Assembly (NCBI GenBank): GCA_016191815.1
Contig: JACPVI010000037.1
Coordinates: forward strand, 1-64,000
Reading direction: 5' to 3'
DNA length: 64,000 nt
Source of the DNA: Myxococcales bacterium
GTDB taxonomy: Bacteria > Myxococcota > Myxococcia > Myxococcales > Myxococcaceae
Below the pieces are notes generated by a model. It saw only the letters and a list, made by a program, of their open reading frames with translations. It had not been told where the DNA came from and searched no databases. Shown piece after piece: positions 24,293 through 32,706 of the stretch (the stretch's first letter is position 1; each line of letters begins with the position of its first letter). Both the position numbers and the translations under genes were made by a program.

Positions 24293-27081
24293 GCCTTGTC
24301 CTCGGGCCGGACACGCGCGAGGTAGTACACGCCCGGCTCGGCGTTGAGCTGCTCCATCATCCGGTAGGCCCGCGGGTCGGCCGCCACTTTCGCTACTCCC
24401 GAGGCGCCGTCTCGAATGTCCCCGAAGACGATCGCCTGCGTCGGGCAGGTCTGCGCGCACGCCGGTACCACCTCGCCGTCGCGCACCGGCCGGCCTTCGA
24501 GCTTGGCGTGCTCCTCCGCCGAGCGGATGCGCTGGATGCAGAAGCTGCACTTCTCGGTGATGCCCCGCTCGCGCACCGTCACGTCGGGGTTGAGCGCGAG
24601 GTGGGAGGGCTCCGGATGCGGGTAGTTCCACCAGTTGAAGCGCCGCGCATGGTAGGGGCAGTTGTTCTCGCAGTACCGGGTGCCCACGCACCGGTTGTAG
24701 ATCTGCGCGTTCAACCCCTCGTGGTGGTGGTAGGTGACGTAGACCGGGCAGACCCCTTCGCAGGGCGCGTTGCAGCACTGCTGGCACATCACCGGAAGGA
24801 ACGACAGCCGGGGACGCTCGTCGGGGCCGTCGATGAACCGATCCATCCGGATCCAGCTCATCTCCCGCCCGTGCGCCACGTCGGTTGGCCCGACCACCGG
24901 GGTGTTGTTCTCCACGTAGCAGGCCGCCATGCACGCCGAGCAGCCGGTGCACCGGTCGAGGTCGACGGCCATCGCCCAGCGCCGCTTGTGAGCGTGCTCG
25001 GGGTACATCGAGCGCTTGGGCACGTGCGGCTTGGGGACCTCGGACCTCACCGTGGGGACTTCCCGCGCCAGCATGCGATCGAGCTGCCTCGGGCTGCCCT
25101 CGGTCCGCGCCAGCTGCTTGCCGGGGCCTGCCTTGGCCAGCTGCACCAGCGTGCCCGCCGCCGGAAGCCCCGCCACGATGCCTGCCGGCAACGCCGCCAT
25201 GCCCCTGCGCACGCCGGGGTACACCCAGGCCGGCAGCTCGATGGTTCCGCCCTCCCACTTCACCGTGGCGCGGTCGCCGGTGGCCAGCGAGAGCTGCTCC
25301 GCCGTCTCGGGGTGCAACTCCACCCAGCCCGACCAGCAGATGGTCGACACCGGATCGGGAATCTCCTCCAGCAGCGCATTCGCCCCGCCTGGACCAAGCT
25401 GGTAGCGGAGGGTGGGGAACAGCACCAGCGACAGCATGCCGCCGTCCGGCGTCGGAGTCGGCTTGGCCGCCAGCGCCTCTTGCACCCGCTCGGGGAGCGC
25501 CACCGTTCGGAGAGGCTCCGCCGAAAACCGCCCGCCCTTCTCCAGCTCCGAGGGGGTCGCCTTGCCGCGGATGAACGAGGCGAAGTCCCCCTCGGGAAGC
25601 CCGGCCCCTTTCTCCAGCTTCCGCGCGGCGGCGAGCAGCACGTCGGCCGCCGGCCGGGTGGGGTGCAGAGGCACCATCGCCGGCTGCTGCAGTCCCAGCA
25701 CCCCGGGCCGCACCGGGAGGTCGCCCCAGGCTTCGAGGAAGTGGTGGTCCGCCAGGACGAGATCGGCAGCCCGTGCGGTCTCGTCAAGCCGGTTGGCGAA
25801 GGCCGCCACGAAGGGCACCTTGGCCCAAGCCGCGCGCAGCCGGGCCGCCAGCGGGCCCATGCCGAGGAGATCGGCATGGTGCACGATCAGCGCGCCGACC
25901 TCGCCCGCCTCCACTGCCCGCGCAAGCTCCTCGAGGGTCCACGCCGCGGGAGCCGCCTCGCGCTCGTGGAAGAGCACCGTCTGGCCGACATTCCCCGAAA
26001 GGTAGTTGAGCAGGTGCACCGCCGTCGCCAGCGCCACTCCGTTGCGGGTGGCCACTGCCGGACCCGGTCCTAGGCAGAGGCTCGGCGACGCGCCGAGGAA
26101 GCTCTCCGCGAGCTTTTGGATCTCCCCCGCGGAAATGCCGGAGCGCCTCTCCACCGACTCGGCGGTGTACGGCTCGAGCGCCGAGCGCAGGCCGTCCGCC
26201 GCGGCCGGAGCAAGCTCCGCCTTCGGGCCCGCTGCGAGCGCCGCCCTGGCAAGGCACAGCACCACGTCCAGCTCGCTCCCGGGCGCCGGGGCCAGCCACT
26301 GGTCCGCGGCCGACGCCGTCGCCGACAGCCGGGGCCCCAGGTAGACGAAGCGGCCGTCCTCGGCGCGAGTGCGCTGGCGCATCTCGGAGAAGCCGTGCGG
26401 CATCTCCACCGGAGAGCCCCAGCCGTCGAGGAAGTCGGCGCCGACCGACAGGATCATCTTCGCCGCGCCGAGCTGGTAGGCCGGCGCGTCCGGCGCCCCG
26501 AAGGCGGCGGCCAAGGCAGGCGTCGACCAGGGATCGGCGAGCGGATCGAGCGTCGCAAGCTGTGAGGCGTCCTGGCCCAGCGCGGTGAGCCAGGACCGGA
26601 AGAGCGAGCCCAGGCTCCCCGGTTCGGGACGGCTGGCGATCGCCACCTTCTTGCCGCCCTCGAGGGCCTTCTTGAGTCCTTCGACCAGCGCGCGTTCCGC
26701 CGCCTCCCAGGAGAGCTTCTCGGCGCTGGCGCGGCCTCGGGCGGCGCGCGGCTCGCGCAACCGCTCGACGTCGTAAAGGTCGAAGATCGCCCCCTGCCCG
26801 CGGGCGCACACCGCTCCTCGGTTGACCGGGTGGTCGGGATTGCCCTCCACCTTCACCGCCCGGCCCTCGCGCGTCCGGACCGAAAGCCCGCATCCGGCCG
26901 GGCAGGCCCTGCAGACGGTTCGGTAGAAGCGCGCCTCGCCGGGGACGACGTCCTCCGGCGGGACCACGTAGGGGATGATCCGCTTGACGGCCTTCTCGGC
27001 GCAGCCGGCCACTGGGGCCGCGGCTCCGGCCACGATCGCGGACCCGATGAACTTGCGGCGGCCTATGCCTGACGCGTCCAC
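24289..27081 (-). CDS. actB: Alternative complex III subunit ActB (molybdopterin-oxidoreductase-like plus FeS)
   Basis: 930 residues. A twin-arginine signal at the N-terminus (GRRKFIGSAIVAGAAA) indicates folded export. The first two thirds are a molybdopterin-oxidoreductase-like fold beginning CRACPAGCGLSVRTREG and KVEGNPDHPVNRGAVCARG. The C-terminal third is a four-cluster ferredoxin domain with CTGCSACMAACYVEN, CQQCCNAPCEGVCPV, CVGTRYCENNCPYHARRF and CSFCIQRI ... CAQTCPTQAI. In studied complexes the molybdopterin site is empty and the FeS clusters link the quinol site to the heme subunits. It is separated from actA by 9 bases and overlaps actC. Confidence 0.95.
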   Translation of the reverse strand: MDASGIGRRKFIGSAIVAGAAAPVAGCAEKAVKRIIPYVVPPEDVVPGEARFYRTVCRACPAGCGLSVRTREGRAVKVEGNPDHPVNRGAVCARGQGAIFDLYDVERLREPRAARGRASAEKLSWEAAERALVEGLKKALEGGKKVAIASRPEPGSLGSLFRSWLTALGQDASQLATLDPLADPWSTPALAAAFGAPDAPAYQLGAAKMILSVGADFLDGWGSPVEMPHGFSEMRQRTRAEDGRFVYLGPRLSATASAADQWLAPAPGSELDVVLCLARAALAAGPKAELAPAAADGLRSALEPYTAESVERRSGISAGEIQKLAESFLGASPSLCLGPGPAVATRNGVALATAVHLLNYLSGNVGQTVLFHEREAAPAAWTLEELARAVEAGEVGALIVHHADLLGMGPLAARLRAAWAKVPFVAAFANRLDETARAADLVLADHHFLEAWGDLPVRPGVLGLQQPAMVPLHPTRPAADVLLAAARKLEKGAGLPEGDFASFIRGKATPSELEKGGRFSAEPLRTVALPERVQEALAAKPTPTPDGGMLSLVLFPTLRYQLGPGGANALLEEIPDPVSTICWSGWVELHPETAEQLSLATGDRATVKWEGGTIELPAWVYPGVRRGMAALPAGIVAGLPAAGTLVQLAKAGPGKQLARTEGSPRQLDRMLAREVPTVRSEVPKPHVPKRSMYPEHAHKRRWAMAVDLDRCTGCSACMAACYVENNTPVVGPTDVAHGREMSWIRMDRFIDGPDERPRLSFLPVMCQQCCNAPCEGVCPVYVTYHHHEGLNAQIYNRCVGTRYCENNCPYHARRFNWWNYPHPEPSHLALNPDVTVRERGITEKCSFCIQRIRSAEEHAKLEGRPVRDGEVVPACAQTCPTQAIVFGDIRDGASGVAKVAADPRAYRMMEQLNAEPGVYYLARVRPEDKA

Positions 27082-27090
27082 GGAAGCTCC

Positions 27091-27609
27091 TTACTTGTGA
27101 CAGACGAGGCAGTCGACCGACACCTGCCGCTGCTTGTGGCACTCGAGGCACCAGCCCATCTCGAGCGAGGAGACGCGCTGCACCTGCTTCATCGTCTCCA
27201 CCGGTCCGTGGCACGTCTGGCAGGCCAGCCCCGTGCGCACGTGCATCCGGTGCGAGAAGTACACGTGATCCGCGAGCGCGTAGTCCTTCCGCCAGGTGGG
27301 CGCCTTCCCCTGCTCGACCAGCGCCGCCAGCTTCTTGATCGGCGCCTTGTCGGTGGCCGCGAACCGGTGGCAGCCCATGCACTTCGACGCCGAGGGGATG
27401 CCGGCCACCGTCGCCTTGTCGGCGAAGGTGTGGCAGGCCAGACACTCCATGCCCAGCTCGCCCGCGTGGATGGTGTGATCGAAGGGGATGTCTCCCGCCG
27501 CGGCCGGGTCCTCCGCGGCGCGCGCGCTGTTGCACCCGGAAACGACCATCGCCGCAGCCGCGAATATGCCGAGCACGGCAACGCGTGGTGCACTCGAGCC
27601 AGGTTTCAT
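27091..27609 (-). CDS. actA: Alternative complex III pentaheme cytochrome c subunit ActA
   Basis: 172 residues. An N-terminal hydrophobic segment ends in the lipobox-like VVSGC, then five CXXCH motifs (CLACH, CMGCH, CQTCH, CLECH and CLVCH at the extreme C-terminus). That heme number and length match ActA, which relays electrons from the FeS subunit to ActE. Start at the ATG 27609, just downstream of a strong hairpin at 27661-27700. It is the first gene of the act operon. Confidence 0.93.
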   Translation of the reverse strand: MKPGSSAPRVAVLGIFAAAAMVVSGCNSARAAEDPAAAGDIPFDHTIHAGELGMECLACHTFADKATVAGIPSASKCMGCHRFAATDKAPIKKLAALVEQGKAPTWRKDYALADHVYFSHRMHVRTGLACQTCHGPVETMKQVQRVSSLEMGWCLECHKQRQVSVDCLVCHK

Positions 27610-27660
27610 GTCAGTGGGGTCTGTTCCTCGGCGGGTGGCCCGAGGCGCGCAAAAGTTTGG

Positions 27661-27700
27661 GCCGGCTCCGCGCAGGCTTCATCGCATGCGCAGAGCCGGC
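27661..27700 (-). terminator. Stem-loop between cytochrome c gene and act operon
   Basis: GCCGGCTC (27661-27668) pairs perfectly with GAGCCGGC (27693-27700). After one mismatch, GCGCA/TGCGC extend the stem by 5 bp around a 12-base loop. On the minus strand only a short TTTT follows, about 6 bases beyond the stem, so it is a weak terminator or a processing/attenuation hairpin that could adjust expression of actA relative to the preceding cytochrome. Confidence 0.5.
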
Positions 27701-27722
27701 AGGAACTCGACTCTTCGTCGGG

Positions 27723-28073
27723 CTACTTCTTGGGAGCAAAGGTGGTTCGGACGTACGCCACCACGGCCTTGATCTCCTCCGCGCTCAGCTTGCCCTTGAA
27801 CGCGGTCATCCGCTCCTTGCCCGACTCGTCCTTGGCGCCGTCGTTGACCTGCTTCTCCACCTTCTCGTCGGTGAGGTCCTTCCAGGTCGCCGCATCGGTG
27901 AGGTCCTTGATCTTCAGCTCCTCGCCCATGTCGGTCTTGCCCTTGCCGTCCTTCCCGTGGCAGGTGGCGCACTTCTTCTTGAACACGGTCGCTCCGTCGT
28001 CACCCGCGGCCGCGGTGAGCGGCATCGCGAGCGCGAAGGCTGCGAGGAACGGAACTAGCCGAAACAATTTCAT
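27723..28073 (-). CDS. Small periplasmic monoheme cytochrome c
   Basis: 116 residues; ribosome site AGGAGGAGG ahead of the ATG. The signal peptide is cut after AAAG. One heme motif CATCHGKDGKGKTDMG and the C-terminal helix SAEEIKAVVAYVRTTF of class I cytochromes; the probable sixth ligand is Met in ERMTAFKGKLS. It lies immediately upstream of actA, so it is the obvious soluble electron acceptor for alternative complex III or shuttle to an oxidase outside the window. An internal hairpin separates it from actA. Confidence 0.92.
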   Translation of the reverse strand: MKLFRLVPFLAAFALAMPLTAAAGDDGATVFKKKCATCHGKDGKGKTDMGEELKIKDLTDAATWKDLTDEKVEKQVNDGAKDESGKERMTAFKGKLSAEEIKAVVAYVRTTFAPKK

Positions 28074-28633
28074 TTGCCTCCTCCTATTTGCCGTTGAATG
28101 GCGCCTTGATCGACGTGCGCCGTGCTTGCGAATTCGACCCGAAAGCGCGCGCCAGGCCCCAGCAACCGGCGTGCCGTCAACGCCTACCGGCGGCTGGAGC
28201 CGAGCGGCGCGCCCAAGCCGCGCACGTCGGCGGCAGCTTGCACCAGTTCTGGCTGTGATCCTCGCGAATTAAATGGAGGAAGCTCGGCTTTCGCCCGCTC
28301 CCCTCGGGTGAGCGGCGGGGAGCTTTGCCCCGCTCGAGAGCGAAATGACCCACGGCTGCGCCAAATCACGCAGGCGCTGCTCCGCGGGCAGGCAAGCGCG
28401 AAAGCGGCAAGAATCCGCAGGGGCTGCGCGAGCGGCCGGTCGAGCGCGCAGGGTTTGCGTGCCAGGAAGAGTCCTTGGTTCTGGCGCAGGGGTGTGGAGG
28501 GGAGGGGAAGCCCCACTCCGTCAGCGCCGGTCGGGCCTGCCGGAGTTGCAGCGCCCAATGCGCAACGCTTGCGCATCGCGTCGGGAAAAAAGTTGATTGC
28601 GCCGATGAGGGCGCGTGCTCGGAGTCGGGCGAG
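28074..28633. other. 560-base non-coding stretch with strong hairpins
   Basis: No credible gene. The reading frames present are short and lack family features or ribosome sites. A conspicuous 7-bp hairpin, GCTCCCC (28297-28303) with GGGGAGC (28317-28323), is flanked on the minus strand by GGGGCAAAGC and GGGCGAAAGCC purine-rich blocks. It lies about 220-250 bases upstream of the small cytochrome gene, in the position of a long leader. No sigma-54 or clear sigma-70 promoter was recognised. Confidence 0.45.
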
Positions 28634-29047
28634 CTAGAGCGCGTGGCATCCGAAGCACATCGCGCTGCCGATCATCGGCAACGCGGTCCGATGCGGCTCG
28701 GCCGAAGCTCCGTCATGGCAGGTCGCGCAGGTGATCCGCCCGCCGGAGAGGATGAGCGCGGAAGGGAGCTCGGCCCCGGGTACCAGCCAGTTCGAGCCGA
28801 GCCGGGTCTGCTCGTAGTCGATCTCGACCGCGTGCGAGCCATCGCCGGCGCCGGAAGAGAACAGCGCGTGCGACGCGATGCTCCCGTCATGGCAGGCGAT
28901 GCATTGGCCGGAGTTGACGCTCGAGCGCTCCACGCCGGAGAGCTCGCACAGCTCGACCTCCTCCGCGTAGGCGTGGCCCGCGGCGAGGAGGATGGTAGTC
29001 GACGTCAGCCAGGCGATTCGGGCTGGGCGGGCCATGCTCCGCCGCAA
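28634..29047 (-). CDS. Exported triheme cytochrome c
   Basis: 137 residues with the N-terminal signal peptide ARIAWLTSTTILLAAGHAYA (either Met1 or Met5 may be the start). Three CXXCH motifs: CIACHDGSIASH, CATCHDGASAEPH and the C-terminal CFGCH. The CHDGSIA pattern recalls the paired cytochromes of block B (CLSCHDGSIAIG). No partner domain. It is part of the run of minus-strand cytochrome genes after the act operon, separated from both neighbours by more than 200 bases. A periplasmic electron carrier is likely; a specific partner cannot be named. Confidence 0.88.
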   Translation of the reverse strand: MRRSMARPARIAWLTSTTILLAAGHAYAEEVELCELSGVERSSVNSGQCIACHDGSIASHALFSSGAGDGSHAVEIDYEQTRLGSNWLVPGAELPSALILSGGRITCATCHDGASAEPHRTALPMIGSAMCFGCHAL

Positions 29048-29263
29048 AGCGACGAGCGAGCCAGCCGGCAGCCCGGAGGAGCGCCAGTGCCTGCGCCCGC
29101 TTGGCCCTGCGCGAACGCGCGCAGGGTGGGTCCGGTCCGCCTCGCCGGGCGCACTCCGAAACGCCAGCCGCTGCCTCAGCTCCGAGCATTCCCGAGGGGA
29201 GTCGCTGGCGACCCGCTTCCGGGGGGGTTGACCCCGAGGGAGTGGGTTGACGGCGACCGCGGC

Positions 29264-31042
29264 TCAGCAGCCGTCGCTGGTCTGTCCCTCGGGCACGCTC
29301 TCGAACTTCAGCCCCTCGGCGGAAAGCTTGCTTCCGCACTTTCGCAGGCCGACCTTCATGTCGCGGAAGGTCACCCTCTTGATGCTGCCCTGTGCCTGGT
29401 CGTGGGCGCGGATGCCGGGCTCGTCCTCGTGGACCTTCTCGATGACGACGTTCTCCAGGCTCGTCTTGGAGGCCTGTCCGAGGTCGATGCCGCGCCAGTG
29501 CTCTTCGAGGGCGGTGAGGAGGACCGGCTTTTTCGGCTCGCCGACCGCCTTGAGCGCTCCCGCTCCGTTGTAGGAGATGGTCAGCGAGCCGGCGCCGAAC
29601 TTCACGGTCGTACCGGGCTCGAGGGTCAGGGTGACCGTCTTTCCAGGGTCGTGCGACTCCACGGTGGAGCCGCTGCTCCAGTAGTACGGAGCGGCGAGGG
29701 CGGCGAGCGTGGTGTCCCGATGGACGTCTCCGGTCAGCTCCACGAACGAGCCCGCCGGGAACCTGTTGTTGGCGCCGAGCTTGTCCGCCAGCTCCGCGGG
29801 CATCACCAGCGGGGCCTGCGCCAGGTCCTCGAAGGAGTTGTGGTCGAACAGCTCGAAGCGCTCGGTGGAACTCTCCACCTTCACCCCGAAGCCCTTGCCG
29901 TGAGCGACGGTGCAGTGGGAGAGCTTGCCGAGCCCCTTCGGATGGTATCGCACCGCCGCTCCGTCCCGCTCCCCCGCATACTCGATGCGGACGTGCTCGA
30001 GCTGGGGAGCGCGGGCGTTCGCGTAGAAGTGGATGCCCGACCACGGGCTACCCTTGGGATCATCGCCGTAGCGGGTGAGGACGATTGGTTTCTCGGCCGT
30101 CCCGACCGCCTTGAGCGCGCCCGGATTGTTGTAGCCGACCGAAAGGCCGCTGCCCTCGCCGAACTGCAGCGCCACCCCAGGCTCGATCGTCAGGCCGGCC
30201 GACTTGGCGTCCGTGCCTTCGATCTCGAGGCCCTTGGAAGCGCGAAAGGGAACGCCGACGTCCTTCAAGGTCACGTCCCCCGTCACCTGGCCACTCAGCG
30301 CGACGACCTTCTTCGGAGGGAACTTGTTGTCGGCGGAGATCGCGGGCGCGCTCGCGACGTCGATGAGGAGGATTTCCTCCTTCGATCCTGCCTGGGACAG
30401 ATCGTTTCCGGCGAACGCGCCGAGCCGCTGCTTTCCGGAGACCTTTTGCTCCAGGACGGCGCCTTCGATGCCGGCTGCCTTCAGGCTTCGGACCTCCACC
30501 GCGTCGGCGTCCACGCGGAGAGCCGCCTCTTCCGACTTTCCGGCGTGCTCGATCACGACGTGCTCCAGCACCGACTTGTCCGCATTGGCGTAGAGGTGGA
30601 TGCCCCGCCACGCGCCGGGCTCCTTCCGGCCCGCGGAGATGAAGCGGATCGGAGCTTCGGCGGTCCCCCGCGCGAGGAGACGGCCGCTCTGGTTGTAGCC
30701 CACGCTCAGGGTCGCTCCGTCGCCCATCTGCACGGTGACCCCGGGCTCGATGGTGAGGTCCCAGCCCTCCACGGAGAGTTGGCTGGCGATGGTGTACGGG
30801 CTGCACTTCGCGGTGAGGGTGGTGGTGGACGAGATGGGCTGCGAGAAATCGCTGTTGCAGCCCTCAGGAGCCTTCGCCGCCGGCTGTGGCGCGCCGCCGC
30901 CTTGGTCCGGCTGGGCTCCTGGGGCGTCCTGGGCTTTGCCCGCCGAAGTCGCTCCCGTTCCCCCGGCCGAAGGAGCGCCCTCCTTCTTGCAGCCGGCCGC
31001 TGCGACCAAGGCGATCAGCACCACCAAAGCTCTCCGAAGCAT
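29264..31042 (-). CDS. Lipoprotein with three internal beta-helix repeats
   Basis: 592 residues. The lipoprotein signal ends VAAAGC, and the ATG is preceded by AGGAGG-like sequence. After a Pro/Gly/Gln-rich linker come three units of about 165 residues. Each has LT(I/L)EPG..V.(F/M)G.G.L.(V/I)(G)YN..G.L.A.G ... W(R/S)GI followed by LEHV.IE.AG-type rungs, the signature of right-handed parallel beta-helix (pectate-lyase-like) proteins. The first and second units are most alike. Catalytic residues of polysaccharide lyases are not recognisable, so binding or scaffolding at the cell surface is as likely as catalysis. It sits between multiheme cytochrome genes, the same kind of location as the propeller lipoproteins in blocks A and B. 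Confidence 0.8.
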   Translation of the reverse strand: MLRRALVVLIALVAAAGCKKEGAPSAGGTGATSAGKAQDAPGAQPDQGGGAPQPAAKAPEGCNSDFSQPISSTTTLTAKCSPYTIASQLSVEGWDLTIEPGVTVQMGDGATLSVGYNQSGRLLARGTAEAPIRFISAGRKEPGAWRGIHLYANADKSVLEHVVIEHAGKSEEAALRVDADAVEVRSLKAAGIEGAVLEQKVSGKQRLGAFAGNDLSQAGSKEEILLIDVASAPAISADNKFPPKKVVALSGQVTGDVTLKDVGVPFRASKGLEIEGTDAKSAGLTIEPGVALQFGEGSGLSVGYNNPGALKAVGTAEKPIVLTRYGDDPKGSPWSGIHFYANARAPQLEHVRIEYAGERDGAAVRYHPKGLGKLSHCTVAHGKGFGVKVESSTERFELFDHNSFEDLAQAPLVMPAELADKLGANNRFPAGSFVELTGDVHRDTTLAALAAPYYWSSGSTVESHDPGKTVTLTLEPGTTVKFGAGSLTISYNGAGALKAVGEPKKPVLLTALEEHWRGIDLGQASKTSLENVVIEKVHEDEPGIRAHDQAQGSIKRVTFRDMKVGLRKCGSKLSAEGLKFESVPEGQTSDGC

Positions 31043-31107
31043 GGCTCCTCCTGGAAGTGGCGCGGGAATCTAGCGCGACGAAGACAGAAGGGGGGGCGGC
31101 GCCCAGC

Positions 31108-31284
31108 GCTCTGCCCGGGGTGTACTGATACCTGCGACGAGCGATCCTCTCGCTGCGAGGCGCAGGCTCGTCGCTTGCGCTGCTCGACGTGCCCCTGGGC
31201 ACGCCTGCGCTGCGCACTCCTCGCGTGCGCGCTCTCGCTTCGGTCTCGTTCGTCTCGGTGCCATCAGTACACCCCGGGCAGAGC
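31108..31284. mobile_element. MITE-like element with perfect 22-bp terminal inverted repeats
   Basis: Bases 31108-31129 and 31263-31284 are perfect reverse complements over 22 bp (core GCCCGGGGTGTAC). A second inner inverted repeat of 9 bp, GCGACGAGC / GCTCGTCGC, lies at 31134-31142 and 31166-31174. The 177-bp unit fits between two same-strand genes, its right end one base from the stop of the heptaheme gene. No target-site duplication is obvious and no transposase is encoded. It could be a miniature inverted-repeat element or a large terminator/RNA structure. Confidence 0.6.
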
Positions 31285-31285
31285 A

Positions 31286-32128
31286 CTAGCGGGGCCAGAA
31301 CACTGCGTCGGGGCGGTGCCCTGAGAGGTGACAGCCGTAGCAGGCCATCCGGTAGGCCTGGTCGGCGGTCGGGGCGAAGCCGTGGCAGTAGAGGCAGTCG
31401 GCCTCGCCTTCGTGGGCCGGGTCGTTCGCCGTCCGGCCCGCGGCGATGTAGCTCGCGTGGAGCGCCGCCTCCGAGCCTTCCTCGGCAGCGGTGCCGAACC
31501 GGTGGCAGTCGGGGCATGAGGGGATGCCGCCGTGCGCTTCCGACGACATCGCATGGCAACCGGCGCAGCCGCGCCCGATCCGCTGCACCAAAAGCTTCGC
31601 CCCGCTCCCCACAGCGGCGGAGAAGCCGTCGCGGAAGATGCGCGCGTGCGCATCGGTGCCCTCGGAGAGGAGCGCGTCCGGTCGAAGGCTTCCTTGCCAG
31701 CTCGGGCGTGCGCCGTAGCCGGTCGAGGCGGCGTCGGAGGGAATCCAGTCGTGGCAGCCCGCGCAGGCCGAGTCGTCGGGCGGAGCGAGCAGCTTCGCCG
31801 CGCCGTGCCCGGTGCCTCCCGGCTGCACCGGGTGGCACTCCGGGCATCCGTTTCTGTCAGCGGGCCCGTGCCTTCCGCGGCGCGGCCACGGCAAGGTGAA
31901 GACCTCGACCCCGGAAGCAAGAGGAGAGAGAACCAGGCCGCTGCCGGCCTTCGCCATCCACTCCCTCGGGGCCAGCCCCTCCCCCTCGCCCTCGGCGAAC
32001 AGGGCGTCCTCCGCGTGGCACCCGAAACAGCGATCGCCCGGGGAGCCCGCAGGCGCGCCCGCGCCCGAGCAGGCGAGCGCCGAGATCAGGGCGAGGCTGG
32101 CCGCGCCGCAGCGTCGCAGCGGCTTCAT
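31286..32128 (-). CDS. Heptaheme c-type cytochrome lipoprotein
   Basis: 280 residues. Lipobox ALACS at the N-terminus. Seven CXXCH motifs: CFGCH, CPECH, CAGCH, CAGCH, CPDCH, CLYCH and CYGCH, with typical extra His residues (GHGAAK, CHLSGH) as distal ligands. Its start overlaps the stop of the subunit-3-like gene by 4 bases, and the GMC dehydrogenase lies upstream of that. In gluconate-type membrane dehydrogenases the third subunit is a multiheme cytochrome c, so this protein probably takes electrons from the GMC flavoprotein and passes them to the respiratory or extracellular chain (inference from gene order). Confidence 0.88.
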   Translation of the reverse strand: MKPLRRCGAASLALISALACSGAGAPAGSPGDRCFGCHAEDALFAEGEGEGLAPREWMAKAGSGLVLSPLASGVEVFTLPWPRRGRHGPADRNGCPECHPVQPGGTGHGAAKLLAPPDDSACAGCHDWIPSDAASTGYGARPSWQGSLRPDALLSEGTDAHARIFRDGFSAAVGSGAKLLVQRIGRGCAGCHAMSSEAHGGIPSCPDCHRFGTAAEEGSEAALHASYIAAGRTANDPAHEGEADCLYCHGFAPTADQAYRMACYGCHLSGHRPDAVFWPR

Positions 32129-32706
32129 GGGAGATTCCCCTCGGGGGTGAGCTCCTGGCCAATCGGGTCGCGGAACGAGAAGTCGGGGTCGCCGGCGTAG
32201 CCCAGGTTGCCGCCGGGGTAGCCGAGGGAACGCGGCCCCACGTCGTTGTAGAGGCCCGCGTAATGGACCGTGCGGAAGAAGCGGAAGGCGTAGGAGAGCA
32301 GCGGAGAGTCCCTCTCGGCTGCGGCGAGCACTGAGGTGCGGGCCTCGAGATCCAGGGCGATGAACCGCTTGTCGAAAGAGCGGTTGCTGTACTGGTCGAC
32401 CAGGGCGACCAGGAACGGGAGCACGCCGGCCACCGGGAGACCCGGGTCCGACGCGAGGCTCAACACGCAGCCCTCGGCTGCGCCAGGCTGGCCGTCGGGA
32501 TCAGAGGCGCAGCCGGGCACGATGGTGTCCGCGATCGCCACGAAGGTGCGCTCCTCCACGCTCCCCGGCTCGCGGCAGGCGACCGAGGCCGCACCGCACA
32601 CAAAGCCGGGTGGCGGCGCCTTGGCCCCGCACGCATCGAGGAGCGAGGCGAGCAAGCTGAGCGAGGTCGCGGCTCCCGCGCCGGCCACCACTTCGCGGCG
32701 AGTAAC
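32125..32706 (-). CDS. Gluconate 2-dehydrogenase subunit 3-like Tat protein (start uncertain)
   Basis: About 190 residues. A twin-arginine type leader (VTRREVVAGAGAATSLSLLASLLDAC) precedes a body of the gluconate dehydrogenase subunit 3 family (VEERTFVAIADTIVPG, FVALVDQYSNRSFDKRF, YAFRFFRTVHYAGLYN, LGYPGGNLGYAG). This small subunit helps export its cofactor-bearing GMC partner. The start is odd: no ATG, GTG or TTG codon is in frame just ahead of the RR pair. The first in-frame starts (GTG 32691 and 32688) would remove the twin arginines. The coordinate given is the codon just before TRR. A rare start codon or a frameshift are alternatives. Confidence 0.75.
   Translation of the reverse strand, partial: VTRREVVAGAGAATSLSLLASLLDACGAKAPPPGFVCGAASVACREPGSVEERTFVAIADTIVPGCASDPDGQPGAAEGCVLSLASDPGLPVAGVLPFLVALVDQYSNRSFDKRFIALDLEARTSVLAAAERDSPLLSYAFRFFRTVHYAGLYNDVGPRSLGYPGGNLGYAGDPDFSFRDPIGQELTPEGNLP

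Noticed and set aside
28280-28345. GEMM-type riboswitch
   Set aside because: Only short purine-rich pieces match; the conserved GEMM core and tetraloop-receptor could not be laid out.
28184-28576. Minus-strand 130-codon frame in the large gap
   Set aside because: No ribosome site or family resemblance, and biased composition as in random frames of GC-rich DNA.
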